Shown here piece after piece: positions 36,759 through 45,618 of a stretch of 64,000 bases of DNA. The stretch is from NCBI GenBank assembly GCA_041940025.1, contig JBGTSY010000001.1:248001-312000 (forward strand). Reading direction: 5' to 3'. The DNA comes from UBA5859 sp041940025 (GTDB lineage Bacteria; Pseudomonadota; Gammaproteobacteria; UBA5859). The notes under the pieces are model-generated. The model had not been told where the DNA came from. It did no database searches and worked only from the letters and a program-made list of their open reading frames with translations. The translations under genes and the position numbers were made by a program. Numbering within the stretch: the first letter of the stretch is position 1; each line of letters begins with the position of its first letter.

Positions 36759-37163
36759 TTATTCCGAGGCGTTCGCCTCTCTCCCCGCAGGTATCAGCCA
36801 AGACACCAGCATCGAAACCATGAAGGCCATAAAGAACCAAAAAAAATTTTTAGATTCTTGCAGCGCTTCTACCAAAATCAAAGACAAGGTGATGCTCACA
36901 ATTATCAGAGAAAGTTTAATCGTTTCTCCTAAATAAACCGATCGTACCAAGTCTTCATGAGTTTTCACTGAGGGTGTCAGTAATACTTTAGTGGCAAAAT
37001 ACAGCTGTATTACCATACCAATGACTCCACCCAATAACGAGCACATTGCCGCTTCCGTATCCCAAAACCACAATGCAAAATACAATGAGGCAAGGGCCAG
37101 GGCCTGAAAACCAACCATTAACAGAATGCGCGGGCGACCATCGGATAGTGGATTGTGTGCCAC
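36759..37163 (-). CDS. atpI: ATP synthase accessory protein I
   Basis: GTG 37163 is chosen because GGAAAGG lies 7 bases upstream and the extension back to 37247 has no family similarity. The 134-residue protein has four membrane helices: FQALALASLYFALWFW, LLGGVIGMVIQLYFATKVLL, IKLSLIIVSITLSLILV and FFWFFMAFMVSMLVSWLI. AtpI helps assemble the c-ring or transports magnesium or other ions in some bacteria. It is the first gene of the atp operon. Confidence 0.88.
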   Translation of the reverse strand: MAHNPLSDGRPRILLMVGFQALALASLYFALWFWDTEAAMCSLLGGVIGMVIQLYFATKVLLTPSVKTHEDLVRSVYLGETIKLSLIIVSITLSLILVEALQESKNFFWFFMAFMVSMLVSWLIPAGREANASE

Positions 37164-37258
37164 CGATATCCCTTTCCAACACCTCTGTTGCCTATAGTGA
37201 TACTCAAACCTCAACAGGTCGCTGAGTACCCCATTAGACCGGCCCAAAAGCGGTGCAC

Positions 37259-37285
37259 AGTATATATGAAGCTTTGTTCAGATCC
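37259..37285 (-). promoter_or_regulatory. Predicted sigma70 promoter of the atp operon
   Basis: Minus-strand TTGGAT (37285-37280), a 17-base spacer and TATACT (37264-37259) match the consensus well and lie about 100 bases before the atpI GTG, between parB and atpI. Confidence 0.7.
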
Positions 37286-37296
37286 AACGCGATTCG

Positions 37297-37312
37297 GGCT
37301 GTTTTGTGAAAC
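37297..37312 (-). promoter_or_regulatory. parS-like palindrome after parB
   Basis: Minus-strand CTGTTTCACAAAACAG contains TGTTTCAC, one perfect half of the ParB-binding consensus TGTTTCACGTGAAACA, followed by a shortened second half. It is 20 bases after the parB stop and may be a decayed or variant site, or simply a hairpin. Confidence 0.3.
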
Positions 37313-37332
37313 AGGGTAACCAGAACTAAGTT

Positions 37333-38244
37333 TCAATCCAAATGAGCTAAGATACCGTCCAACTCGTCCAGACTGTGGTATTGGATCACCAACTTTCCCG
37401 CACCTTTGTCAGTATGCCGAATGCTCACACTGGCACCTAATTTCTCAGAAATTGTCTGCTCCAGACGCTGAATATCTGCATCCGCCTCTTTTTCTACCGA
37501 TTTTGCTGTGGGTTGATTTAGCTGTCGTACAAGGGATTCAGTCTGACGCACGGATAACTGTTTTGCTACCACTTCGCGAGCAGCTTTTAGTTGTAGTTGA
37601 CCACTTAGGCCTAACAGTACCTTAGCGTGCCCCATTTCGATTTTTCGTTCACTAAGCATTTGTTTTACTTCTTTATTCAAACTCAACAAACGCAACAAAT
37701 TACTCACACTGGCGCGTGATCGACCAATGGAATCCGCTACCTGCTGATGGGTCATAGCAAATTCATCGATTAATCGTTGCAGGGCGCTGGCTTCTTCCAC
37801 AGGATTCAACTCTTCACGTTGAATATTTTCAATTAATGCTAATGCAGCTACTGTTGCATCGTCTGCTTCGCGAACCAGAGCAGGAAGGGTATCCAGGCCA
37901 GCCAGCTGGCAAGCGCGCCAACGCCTTTCACCAGCAATCAACTCATATTGGTTTGCTTCGCCGCAAACTCGAACCACAATTGGTTGTAATAATCCCTGTT
38001 GACGAATGGACTCTGCTAACTCTTCAAGGGCCTGCGCATCAAAGTGACGCCTGGGTTGAAAGGGAGATCGCTGAATACAGTCAACTGCAATGTGTTTCAG
38101 GCCATGCACACCGACTGCCGCTGATCCCTCACTGGTATCCACTACCTGAAGATTAATATCTGCTTGCTCTTCATCTTGCAGATCGCCAAGCAACACATCT
38201 AGGCCGCGATTGCCCAAGCCTCTTTTCTTTTTAGTCAAAGACAT
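37333..38244 (-). CDS. parB: Chromosome partitioning protein ParB
   Basis: The 303-residue protein has the ParB N-terminal CTP-binding/clamp domain with QPRRHF, IVRVCGEANQYELIAGERRWRA, then an HTH (DEFAMTHQQVADSIGRSRASVSNLLRLL) and a C-terminal dimerisation segment. It binds parS sites near the origin and works with ParA. It lies 23 bases after parA. The N-terminal KKRGLGNRGLDVLLG is the usual start of chromosomal ParB. Confidence 0.97.
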   Translation of the reverse strand: MSLTKKKRGLGNRGLDVLLGDLQDEEQADINLQVVDTSEGSAAVGVHGLKHIAVDCIQRSPFQPRRHFDAQALEELAESIRQQGLLQPIVVRVCGEANQYELIAGERRWRACQLAGLDTLPALVREADDATVAALALIENIQREELNPVEEASALQRLIDEFAMTHQQVADSIGRSRASVSNLLRLLSLNKEVKQMLSERKIEMGHAKVLLGLSGQLQLKAAREVVAKQLSVRQTESLVRQLNQPTAKSVEKEADADIQRLEQTISEKLGASVSIRHTDKGAGKLVIQYHSLDELDGILAHLD

Positions 38245-38267
38245 CTTTAGTGCTTATTCCAAACCGC

Positions 38268-39062
38268 TTATGAAACTTTTTTTGCCACATTTTCACTTCC
38301 CTCACGCCGACGCAACAGCTCTCCCGCTAAGGCAAGATAGGCAAGAGCACCTTTTGAGGTTTTGTCGTAGCTCAGTACTGGTTCGCCATAACTGGGGGCT
38401 TCTGCCAATCTCACATTTCGGGGAATACAGGTACGAAATACCTTTTCACCAAAATAGCTGTTCAACTCCTCGCTGACATCCTTCGCCAACCTGCTGCGCG
38501 GATCATACATAGTGCGAAGGATCCCTTCTATATGTAATATCGGATTCAGTTTTTGCCGAATGCCGTTGATGGTCTCCATCAACGCGGTTAAACCCTCCAG
38601 GGCATAATATTCGCACTGTACAGGCACAATGACTCCATCCGCTGCCACCATGGCATTGATGGTGAGCATACTAAGAGAAGGCGGACAATCGATAATCACA
38701 TATTCATAGCGACCCTGGACTGTGGCCAGGGCCTGTTGCAACCGCCTTTCCTTAGCCGGTAATTCAAACAGCTCTAACTCCGCCGCTGTCAGATCGCCAT
38801 TTGCCGGTAACAGATCGTACTTTCCCGAACTGGAGCGCTGCACAACATCTACTAGAGGTGCCTTGGCAATTAACACATCATAGGTGCTCAGCGCTAAGTG
38901 ACGCTTATCGATACCGCTACCCATGGTTGCGTTACCTTGAGGATCCAAATCCACTAACAACACCGAACGGCGTGCGGCGGCCAAAGAAGCAGCTAGATTC
39001 ACCGAGGTAGTGGTTTTCCCTACCCCTCCCTTTTGGTTGGTGACGGCCAAAATATGCGGCAC
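38268..39062 (-). CDS. parA: Chromosome partitioning ATPase ParA
   Basis: GTG 39062 is chosen because GAGG lies 9 bases upstream and gives the typical start VPHILAVTNQKGGVGKTTT; a TTG at 39077 overlapping the rsmG stop is the alternative. The 264-residue protein has the deviant Walker A KGGVGKTT, the DLDPQGNA switch and VIIDCPPSLS. It drives segregation of the origin together with ParB. Confidence 0.96.
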   Translation of the reverse strand: MPHILAVTNQKGGVGKTTTSVNLAASLAAARRSVLLVDLDPQGNATMGSGIDKRHLALSTYDVLIAKAPLVDVVQRSSSGKYDLLPANGDLTAAELELFELPAKERRLQQALATVQGRYEYVIIDCPPSLSMLTINAMVAADGVIVPVQCEYYALEGLTALMETINGIRQKLNPILHIEGILRTMYDPRSRLAKDVSEELNSYFGEKVFRTCIPRNVRLAEAPSYGEPVLSYDKTSKGALAYLALAGELLRRREGSENVAKKVS

Positions 39063-39073
39063 GCGCGTGATCC

Positions 39074-39739
39074 TCAATGTTTAGATAATGACGAAGATTT
39101 TGGTTCTATTTTAATGAGATGTCTTTCAGCATCCAAACCTGGCACCGTTAACTGAATACAGCTGGTATTTGCATCAACCAATCCATCTTTTGGCAACTCT
39201 AACCAGGGAAATTTTCCTTTCATGGCCAACATACATCCGCAGCAGGAGACCAAATGACGAGAATTTGACCACAACTCCGACACTGAGGTAAACGCCCGAG
39301 CGACCACCGTATCAAAGGGCGCTGCTGGGGTAAAGCGCTCTACACGTTGGTGTTCCAACTCAACACCCTCAATGCCAAGTTCAATAATAACTTGGCGTAA
39401 AAAACGAATCTTTTTTCCATTGCTATCCAAAAGCGTCCAATGCCGTCCGGGTGCCGTGATTGCCAGCACCATACCTGGAAATCCCGCACCGGTTCCCACG
39501 TCGATACAGCGCTCTCCTGCAACATAAGTCGCAATACTTAAACTATCCCAGAGATGCTGCTTAACCATTTCAACGGGATCTCTCACAGCAGTGAGATTGT
39601 AGGTTTGATTCCAGCGATACAATAGTTGTAAATAGAGATTCAGCTGTTTTAGAGCAGAATTGGTGAGAGGTATGTGCAGTTTCTCCACACCCAATTCTAT
39701 GTGGGAGGTTACGGATCGCCAATCAATCTGCTTTTCCAC
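39074..39739 (-). CDS. rsmG: 16S rRNA m7G527 methyltransferase RsmG
   Basis: The 221-residue enzyme methylates G527 of 16S rRNA. The SAM-binding motif DVGTGAGFPGMVLAI, the LDSNGKKIRFLRQV segment and VVARAFTSVSEL are intact, unlike the RsmB gene at the window start. It lies 6 bases after mnmG and overlaps the possible TTG start of parA by 4 bases. Confidence 0.97.
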   Translation of the reverse strand: MEKQIDWRSVTSHIELGVEKLHIPLTNSALKQLNLYLQLLYRWNQTYNLTAVRDPVEMVKQHLWDSLSIATYVAGERCIDVGTGAGFPGMVLAITAPGRHWTLLDSNGKKIRFLRQVIIELGIEGVELEHQRVERFTPAAPFDTVVARAFTSVSELWSNSRHLVSCCGCMLAMKGKFPWLELPKDGLVDANTSCIQLTVPGLDAERHLIKIEPKSSSLSKH

Positions 39740-39745
39740 AATAGC

Positions 39746-41641
39746 TTAGGCGCTGCGAAGATCATTGGAGTGACGTTTTTTTAAATAAATCGCCAATAAA
39801 GAGATCGCTGCCGGCGTGACGCCTGGAATACGTGCCGCCTGCCCCAAAGTGGCAGGAGAAACGCGTATTAATGTCTCCTTCACCTCAGTGGATAAACCAG
39901 TGACATTGGCATAATTGAATTCTTTTGGAATACGCATCGACTCCTGGTTTTTCGCTCGCGCCACTTCAACCTGTTGACGATCAATATAGCCCGCATATTT
40001 TGCTTGAATTTCCACCTGCTCCGCCACTGATGCCTGCTCCACACCGGGCGCAAATCCATCCAGAGCTACTAAATCACGGTAGCTAATCTCCGGGCGCTTT
40101 AAAATCTCTAACGCTCGATACTCTCGTTGAATGGACTGATTGAATCTGCATTGCATCTGCTCGGCAGCAATAGAGCCGGGACGTATAAATAGTCGCTCCA
40201 GACGCCGCTGCTCCGCTTCTACGGCGACACTTTTCTGTTCAAAATATCGCCAACGAGTCTCATCTATGAGCTGAAGTTCGCGGCCAACCGGAGTCAGCCG
40301 TAGATCCGCATTGTCCTCACGCAGCATCAAACGATGCTCGGCCCGAGAAGTGAACATGCGATAGGGTTCAGAAGTGCCGCGGGTGACCAAATCATCTATC
40401 AACACTCCTATATATGCTTCATCCCGTCTTGGAGTCCAAGGATCTAGCTCACGGCTGGCCCGAGCAGCATTCAGACCTGCAATTAAGCCCTGAGCCGCTG
40501 CTTCTTCGTAACCTGTGGTGCCATTTATCTGTCCGGCAAAATAGAGACCTGTTATCGCTTTGGTTTCCAAAGAGGTTTTCAATCCCCGAGGATCAAAATA
40601 ATCATACTCAATCGCATATCCAGGGCGAGTGATATGGGCTCGCTCAAATCCCTGAATCGAACGTACTAAGTCCAATTGCACATCGAAGGGTAAGCTGGTG
40701 GAAATCCCGTTAGGGTAGAGTTCGTGGGTATCCAGACCTTCCGGCTCAATAAAGATTTGGTGGCTATTGCGCTCTGCAAATCGCACTACCTTATCTTCAA
40801 TACTGGGACAGTAACGCGGACCAACCCCCTCAATCACACCGGTATACATGGGGCTGCGATCGAGCCCTTGGCGAATGATCTCATGGGTTTTTTCGTTGGT
40901 GTAAGTGATATGACAGGGCACCTGCTGCGGATGCTCACTCACCTCTCCTAAAAAAGAAAACACCGGACAAGGTTCATCCCCCGGCTGTACCTGCAGTTGA
41001 CTAAAGTCGACGCTACGGCCATCGATGCGTGGCGGGGTACCGGTTTTTAAGCGGTCAACCTCGAAAGGCAACGCCCGCAATCGCTCCGCAAGGGTCAATG
41101 CGGGAGGATCTCCAGCACGACCAGCACGGTAGTTGGACTGACCAATATGCACTTGACCGGCGAGAAAGGTGCCCACTGTTAAGACCACAGTGGGTGCCTG
41201 AAACTCTAGGCCCATTTGGGTAATCACGCCACAAACCCGATCCCCATCGAGCAATAGATCATCTACTGCCTGTTGAAATAGTGTGAGATTCGGCTGGTTT
41301 TCCACCATTTGCCGAATTGCCGCTTTGTATAACACCCGATCTGCCTGTGCTCTGGTGGCACGGACTGCAGGACCCTTGCGCGCATTAAGCGTACGAAATT
41401 GAATGCCAGCCCGATCCGTAGCTTTAGCCATCACACCACCTAAGGCATCAATCTCTTTAACAAGGTGGCCTTTGCCAATACCCCCAATGGCTGGATTGCA
41501 GGACATCTGCCCCAGGGTCTCAATGTTATGAGTCAGCAGCAAGGTCCGGGAGCCCAATCTGGCAGCAGCCATGGCGGCCTCGGTTCCGGCGTGACCGCCA
41601 CCCACCACAATCACATCAAAATTTTCTGGGAACTGTATCAT
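39746..41641 (-). CDS. mnmG: tRNA uridine-5-carboxymethylaminomethyl modification enzyme MnmG (GidA)
   Basis: The 631-residue FAD protein works with MnmE to modify wobble uridine 34 of several tRNAs. The FAD motif VVGGGHAGTEAAMAAAR, the CNPAIGGIGKGHL signature with its catalytic cysteine, and the C-terminal TPAAISLLAIYLKK are present. It is preceded by an unusual dyad and a TATAAT box at 41652-41675. It heads the unit mnmG-rsmG-parA-parB. Confidence 0.98.
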   Translation of the reverse strand: MIQFPENFDVIVVGGGHAGTEAAMAAARLGSRTLLLTHNIETLGQMSCNPAIGGIGKGHLVKEIDALGGVMAKATDRAGIQFRTLNARKGPAVRATRAQADRVLYKAAIRQMVENQPNLTLFQQAVDDLLLDGDRVCGVITQMGLEFQAPTVVLTVGTFLAGQVHIGQSNYRAGRAGDPPALTLAERLRALPFEVDRLKTGTPPRIDGRSVDFSQLQVQPGDEPCPVFSFLGEVSEHPQQVPCHITYTNEKTHEIIRQGLDRSPMYTGVIEGVGPRYCPSIEDKVVRFAERNSHQIFIEPEGLDTHELYPNGISTSLPFDVQLDLVRSIQGFERAHITRPGYAIEYDYFDPRGLKTSLETKAITGLYFAGQINGTTGYEEAAAQGLIAGLNAARASRELDPWTPRRDEAYIGVLIDDLVTRGTSEPYRMFTSRAEHRLMLREDNADLRLTPVGRELQLIDETRWRYFEQKSVAVEAEQRRLERLFIRPGSIAAEQMQCRFNQSIQREYRALEILKRPEISYRDLVALDGFAPGVEQASVAEQVEIQAKYAGYIDRQQVEVARAKNQESMRIPKEFNYANVTGLSTEVKETLIRVSPATLGQAARIPGVTPAAISLLAIYLKKRHSNDLRSA

Positions 41642-41651
41642 CGATCAAAAA

Positions 41652-41669
41652 GTGACATAAATTTGTCAC
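41652..41669 (-). promoter_or_regulatory. Inverted repeat in the mnmG leader
   Basis: GTGACA-TAAATT-TGTCAC (41652-41669) is followed on the minus strand by five T residues and the mnmG ATG. It could be an operator over the transcription start or a leader hairpin resembling an intrinsic terminator. Confidence 0.5.
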
Positions 41670-41699
41670 ATTATACGCCTTAAAATATGAGGGCGTCAC
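41670..41699 (-). promoter_or_regulatory. Predicted promoter of mnmG-rsmG-parAB
   Basis: A perfect minus-strand TATAAT (41675-41670) with GTGACG 18 bases upstream (41699-41694; four of six matches) lies 28 bases before the mnmG ATG and abuts the dyad. Confidence 0.55.
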
Positions 41700-41748
41700 C
41701 TGTATGCACAACTAGACTCACCATACCCCTTATCACCCATGATTTCGA

Positions 41749-43101
41749 CTACTTGCCTATACAGAAGGAAGAGAATATTTGCCCAAGCAGATCATCGCTG
41801 TGAAACTCCCCGGTTATCTCCGACAACCATTTCTGGGCCTGCCGCAAATCTTCTGCCAATAGCTCTGCAGCCCGATGCTCTCGTAGCTGCTGACAACCAT
41901 GGTTTAGACTGTTTTGCGCCTGTTGCAGCGCCAACACATGCCTCTGACGCGCAGTAAAATAAGATTCGCTCTTCTGTTGCATTCCTGCACTAGCTAACAA
42001 GTGGGTCTTAAGATCATGCAAACCCAAACCAGATTTAGCAGAAATCGCCATGGCGGTATAACCAAACTTGCTCACCGCACCAGGTTGTCGTTTGGTCAGA
42101 TCAATTTTGTTTAACAACAGGGTGACTGGAATTTCAGACGCAAATTTATTCAGCAGATCCTCATCATCAGTGCTCAATCCCTGTTGATCATCCACTATTA
42201 ATAGGATGTGGTCCGCATCAGCGGCTGCTTCCTGCGCTCGTCTCATACCTTCCTGCTCAATAGGATCACTGGAGTCATGCAGTCCTGCGGTATCAACAAT
42301 ATGCAGTGGCATACCATCCAGCAGCATGGCTTCGTTGAGTAGATCCCGGGTGGTGCCTGGAATATCCGTGACAATCGCCGATTCTCTTTCAGCAAGTGCA
42401 TTCATTAAACTGGACTTGCCAACGTTAGGACGGCCTAGCAAAACTAATTTAATGCCATCGCGCATTTTTGCGCCCTGTTGGGTATGGATCAGCAACTCGG
42501 CAAATTCATGCTCTAACTGTCGCAACTTGTGGCTGACGTCACTATCAGCTAAAAAATCGATCTCCTCTTCGGGAAAGTCGAGCGCCGCTTCAATAAACAC
42601 CCTGAGCTCAGACAAGCTTGATTGCAGTGCCGCCACCTGTCGCGAAAACAATCCCTGCAAAGAGCGCAATGCGCCCTTTGCCGCAGCATGAGACTGAGCG
42701 GCAATGAGATCTGCCACCGCCTCTGCTTGCACCAGATCCATTTTACTATTTAAAAATGCTCGTTCGCTAAATTCCCCAGGCCTGGCCAAGCGTGCACCTA
42801 ATTCGACACAACGTGATACCAACATATCCATCACCGCTGGACCACCATGTCCCTGGAGTTCTATCACCTCTTCCCCGGTAAATGAGTGTGGTGCCTGGAA
42901 GTAGAGTGCAATACCCATGTCGATGGTTTGCGCCTGGCCATCTTTAAAAGAAGCAAATTTAGCCATCCTTGGCGACGGTAATCTGCCTATTATTGATTCT
43001 GCTATTTGCGGTGCTTGACTGCCTGATAAACGAACGACACCAATACCCCCTAAGCCGGGGGCTGTTGCGCAAGCCACGATAGTATCGCTAGCGATCACCA
43101 C
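41749..43101 (-). CDS. mnmE: tRNA modification GTPase MnmE (TrmE)
   Basis: The 450-residue protein is the GTPase partner of MnmG. The GTPase motifs GRPNVGKSS, DIPGTTRD and NKID are intact, and the C-terminus FCIGK with its essential cysteine is present. The N-terminal formyl-tetrahydrofolate-binding domain (TIVACATAPGLGGIGVVRLSG) is standard. It is 12 bases after yidC. Confidence 0.98.
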   Translation of the reverse strand: MVIASDTIVACATAPGLGGIGVVRLSGSQAPQIAESIIGRLPSPRMAKFASFKDGQAQTIDMGIALYFQAPHSFTGEEVIELQGHGGPAVMDMLVSRCVELGARLARPGEFSERAFLNSKMDLVQAEAVADLIAAQSHAAAKGALRSLQGLFSRQVAALQSSLSELRVFIEAALDFPEEEIDFLADSDVSHKLRQLEHEFAELLIHTQQGAKMRDGIKLVLLGRPNVGKSSLMNALAERESAIVTDIPGTTRDLLNEAMLLDGMPLHIVDTAGLHDSSDPIEQEGMRRAQEAAADADHILLIVDDQQGLSTDDEDLLNKFASEIPVTLLLNKIDLTKRQPGAVSKFGYTAMAISAKSGLGLHDLKTHLLASAGMQQKSESYFTARQRHVLALQQAQNSLNHGCQQLREHRAAELLAEDLRQAQKWLSEITGEFHSDDLLGQIFSSFCIGK

Positions 43102-43113
43102 TAGAAGAAGAAA

Positions 43114-44793
43114 CTAAGCGGAAGCTTCCACCTGTTTGGTGATATACCACTGTTGAGCAATTGAGAGCACATTATTACTCAACCAATACAACACCAAACC
43201 AGAAGGGAAAAATGCAAAAAACGCTGTAAACATAATAGGCATCAGCTGCATCACTTTTGCTTGAATAGGATCGGTGGGAACGGGGTTCAGTCGTTGTTGA
43301 AAAAACATACTGGCGCCCATCAACAGCGGCAAAATGAAGAAAGGATCCATTGAAGAGAGATCATCCAACCAGAGAAAAAATGGCGCATGACGCATCTCCA
43401 CGCTTTCCAACAAAACCCAGTACAGGGCAATAAATACCGGCATCTGAATCAAAATCGGCAAGCAACCACCCAGAGGATTCACCTTCTCTTCTTTATAGAG
43501 TTTCATCACCGCTTGCCCCATGGCCTGACGGTCGTCCCCATGGCGTTCTTTAAGCGCCTGCATTTTGGGTTGAATTCTGCGCATATTCGCCATGGAGCGG
43601 TAACTCACCATAGAAGGATGGAAAAAAACAGCCTTCACTACAATAGTGACCATGATGATGGCAATACCCCAATTGCCCACTAAGTCATGAAAAAACTCCA
43701 ACAACCAAAATAGCGGTTTGGCTAAAAACCATAGCCAACCATAATCTACCGCCAAATCAAAATAGGGCGCTATCTCTTTTAATCTTTGCTGATCTTTCGG
43801 CCCCACATAAAGAGTACTACTCAGTTTTCCTATCTCTCCCGCAGCAATCTCAACAGCAGGGGTCATGACACCGATAATATATCTAGGACCTGGACGCTGA
43901 TCTGTATAGAAATGGTTCTCCTGATCCTGCCCTGGTACCCAGGCAGCCACAAAATAGTGTTGTAAAATCGCAATCCAACCACCTACATTTTTTAGATTCA
44001 GTTTCTCTTTTTCAAAATTCTTGAATTTAACTTTTTCAAAATTCTTTTCCTGGGTGGAGATGGCACCGCCTAAATAGGTGTTCATAAAAAAGGACTTGGT
44101 ATCTCCGTTATCACCACCATGTTGTAATTGGCCGTAAGCTCTGGCAGACCAAGGAAGAGCGGTCTGATTATTCACTTCATATTCAATCTGAATTAAATGA
44201 TCGCCCGGGTTAAATACGAAGGTCTTGGTCACGTGAACCCCGGTTTCGGACTCCCAAGTCAACGGAACACGTAACGGCTCTCCGGGTGACATTTCGTAAC
44301 GACTGTTACCCGCTTTGAACAGAGCCTTGTGATCGGGCGTATCCTGGCTCCCTAAGAGACCACTTTGGGCAATGTAAAAATTGTCCATGCTGTCGTCGAA
44401 CATGCGAAAGGGTACATCAGATACATCTAATTCTGCTCGGTGATCTAATAAATCCACCTTATTGATAGTGCCGCCCCGGGTATCAATTTCGATATCCATG
44501 ACATCGGTAGTGACTCGAATACGTTCTCCGCTGGGCGCCATCATCGACTTGGCAATCTGCACAGGATCATCGGGCATGATCGGCACGTCAGATCCCTCTA
44601 TGGTAGGAGAACCGGGACTTTCCTCAGCAAAATCTATCGCAGGCAGATCTTCTGAACTCACCCCACTGTTTTCTGTAATAGGCGTAATATTTGGCGGCGG
44701 ACGATTCTCTTCCATCCAGGTTTGGTAAATCAGCACACAGACAAATAAAAAAGCGCCCCACAACAGCAGTCTTTGTGTATCTAATGAATGCAT
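43114..44793 (-). CDS. yidC: Membrane protein insertase YidC
   Basis: The 559-residue inner-membrane insertase of the Oxa1 family. It has an N-terminal membrane helix (LLLWGAFLFVCVLIYQ), a large periplasmic beta domain (about 60-340), and five C-terminal helices with the conserved GNWGIAIIMVTIVVKAVFFHPS segment and hydrophilic groove arginine. It directly follows yidD with no spacer. Confidence 0.97.
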   Translation of the reverse strand: MHSLDTQRLLLWGAFLFVCVLIYQTWMEENRPPPNITPITENSGVSSEDLPAIDFAEESPGSPTIEGSDVPIMPDDPVQIAKSMMAPSGERIRVTTDVMDIEIDTRGGTINKVDLLDHRAELDVSDVPFRMFDDSMDNFYIAQSGLLGSQDTPDHKALFKAGNSRYEMSPGEPLRVPLTWESETGVHVTKTFVFNPGDHLIQIEYEVNNQTALPWSARAYGQLQHGGDNGDTKSFFMNTYLGGAISTQEKNFEKVKFKNFEKEKLNLKNVGGWIAILQHYFVAAWVPGQDQENHFYTDQRPGPRYIIGVMTPAVEIAAGEIGKLSSTLYVGPKDQQRLKEIAPYFDLAVDYGWLWFLAKPLFWLLEFFHDLVGNWGIAIIMVTIVVKAVFFHPSMVSYRSMANMRRIQPKMQALKERHGDDRQAMGQAVMKLYKEEKVNPLGGCLPILIQMPVFIALYWVLLESVEMRHAPFFLWLDDLSSMDPFFILPLLMGASMFFQQRLNPVPTDPIQAKVMQLMPIMFTAFFAFFPSGLVLYWLSNNVLSIAQQWYITKQVEASA

Positions 44794-45036
44794 TTAATCT
44801 CGCCTCTCCGGTACCGGATCATAGCCTCCCTCATGCCAAGGGTGGCAACGTGATAACCGTTTTAGTGCTAGTTTGCCTCCCTTTACCAAACCATACTCTT
44901 GCACCGCCTGCTCCGCGTAGTGGGAGCAACTGGGTGTGAAACGACAGCTCGGCCCCAATATAGAGCCAATGGTTAACCGGTAGAGATGGATGAATCGGAT
45001 GGCGACTATTTGCACTTTTCTATTATCTTCTTCCAT
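44794..45036 (-). CDS. yidD: Membrane protein insertion efficiency factor YidD
   Basis: The 80-residue YidD protein has the signature FIHLYRLTIGSILGPSCRFTPSCSHYA with cysteines, followed by HPWHEGGYDPVP. It acts at the inner membrane with YidC. It overlaps the end of rnpA by 31 bases, as often seen. Confidence 0.95.
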   Translation of the reverse strand: MEEDNRKVQIVAIRFIHLYRLTIGSILGPSCRFTPSCSHYAEQAVQEYGLVKGGKLALKRLSRCHPWHEGGYDPVPERRD

Positions 45037-45401
45037 AAGGTGTCAAAAACGGCATGGATCTCCTGGTTGCTCAATTGTGCCACACTACCACGAGCCATAA
45101 TTATAATATGTAAGTTATCTAGTTTTCGCTGATTTAAACGGAAACTCTCACGACCCAAGCGCCTGATTCGGTTCCGTTGCACTGCCATTTTAATTTGCGT
45201 TTTTGCGATCACAAAGCCCAACTTCGGGCCCGAACTACCCGATCTGGCTAATAGACGAATACCTCTGGCCTGTACGCTCTGAGGTTGATCAAAGACATAT
45301 TGGAAATCAGCTCGCTTTAATAGTCGAACTTTGCGAGGAAAGCTATTACCATTCAGTGACTTGGGACAATTAAGCTGAGAGCCGCGCTCTTCCCTTGGCA
45401 C
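45006..45401 (-). CDS. rnpA: Ribonuclease P protein component
   Basis: The 131-residue protein binds the RNase P RNA and helps mature tRNA 5' ends. FPRKVRLLKRADFQYVFD at the start and the RNR motif segment AVQRNRIRRLGRESFR are the family landmarks. It overlaps rpmH by 32 bases and yidD by 31, if the ATG at 45401 is used; a start closer to FPRKVRLL would remove the first overlap. Confidence 0.93.
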   Translation of the reverse strand: MPREERGSQLNCPKSLNGNSFPRKVRLLKRADFQYVFDQPQSVQARGIRLLARSGSSGPKLGFVIAKTQIKMAVQRNRIRRLGRESFRLNQRKLDNLHIIIMARGSVAQLSNQEIHAVFDTLWKKIIEKCK

Positions 45402-45504
45402 GTCGGCTCCTGATCACTGCACGACCGCCACGAGTACGCATGCGAGCGCGAAAACCGTGGGTACGCTTTCTCTTTAAAACACTGGGTTGAAATGTTCTTT
45501 TCAT
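45370..45504 (-). CDS. rpmH: Large ribosomal subunit protein bL34
   Basis: The 44-residue ribosomal protein starts at ATG 45504 (MKRTFQPSVLKRKRTHGF) and ends KGRARLSA; upstream in-frame codons are not part of the family. It is highly basic and standard in length. In related bacteria the dnaA gene lies directly upstream, divergently; here the neighbour is a TSUP permease. Confidence 0.98.
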   Translation of the reverse strand: MKRTFQPSVLKRKRTHGFRARMRTRGGRAVIRSRRAKGRARLSA

Positions 45505-45569
45505 GCGGTTGTTTCTCGAAACTAATATTGACTCGATTTTCCATGAAATATCAATGGAAAAGGGGAGCA

Positions 45570-45599
45570 AATGTACGCGTTTTATGATGCCTTTGTCAA
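45570..45599 (-). promoter_or_regulatory. Predicted promoter of rpmH-rnpA-yidD-yidC
   Basis: Minus-strand TTGACA (45599-45594), 18 bases, TACATT (45575-45570), 65 bases before the rpmH ATG. The -35 box is perfect. Confidence 0.55.
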
Positions 45600-45618
45600 T
45601 GACAAATTCATATTCCCG

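Noticed and set aside
44225..44240. TTGGTCACGTGAACCC in yidC as a parS site
   Set aside because: It keeps the central CACGTG but matches only 11 of 16 consensus bases and lies in coding sequence with constrained codons.
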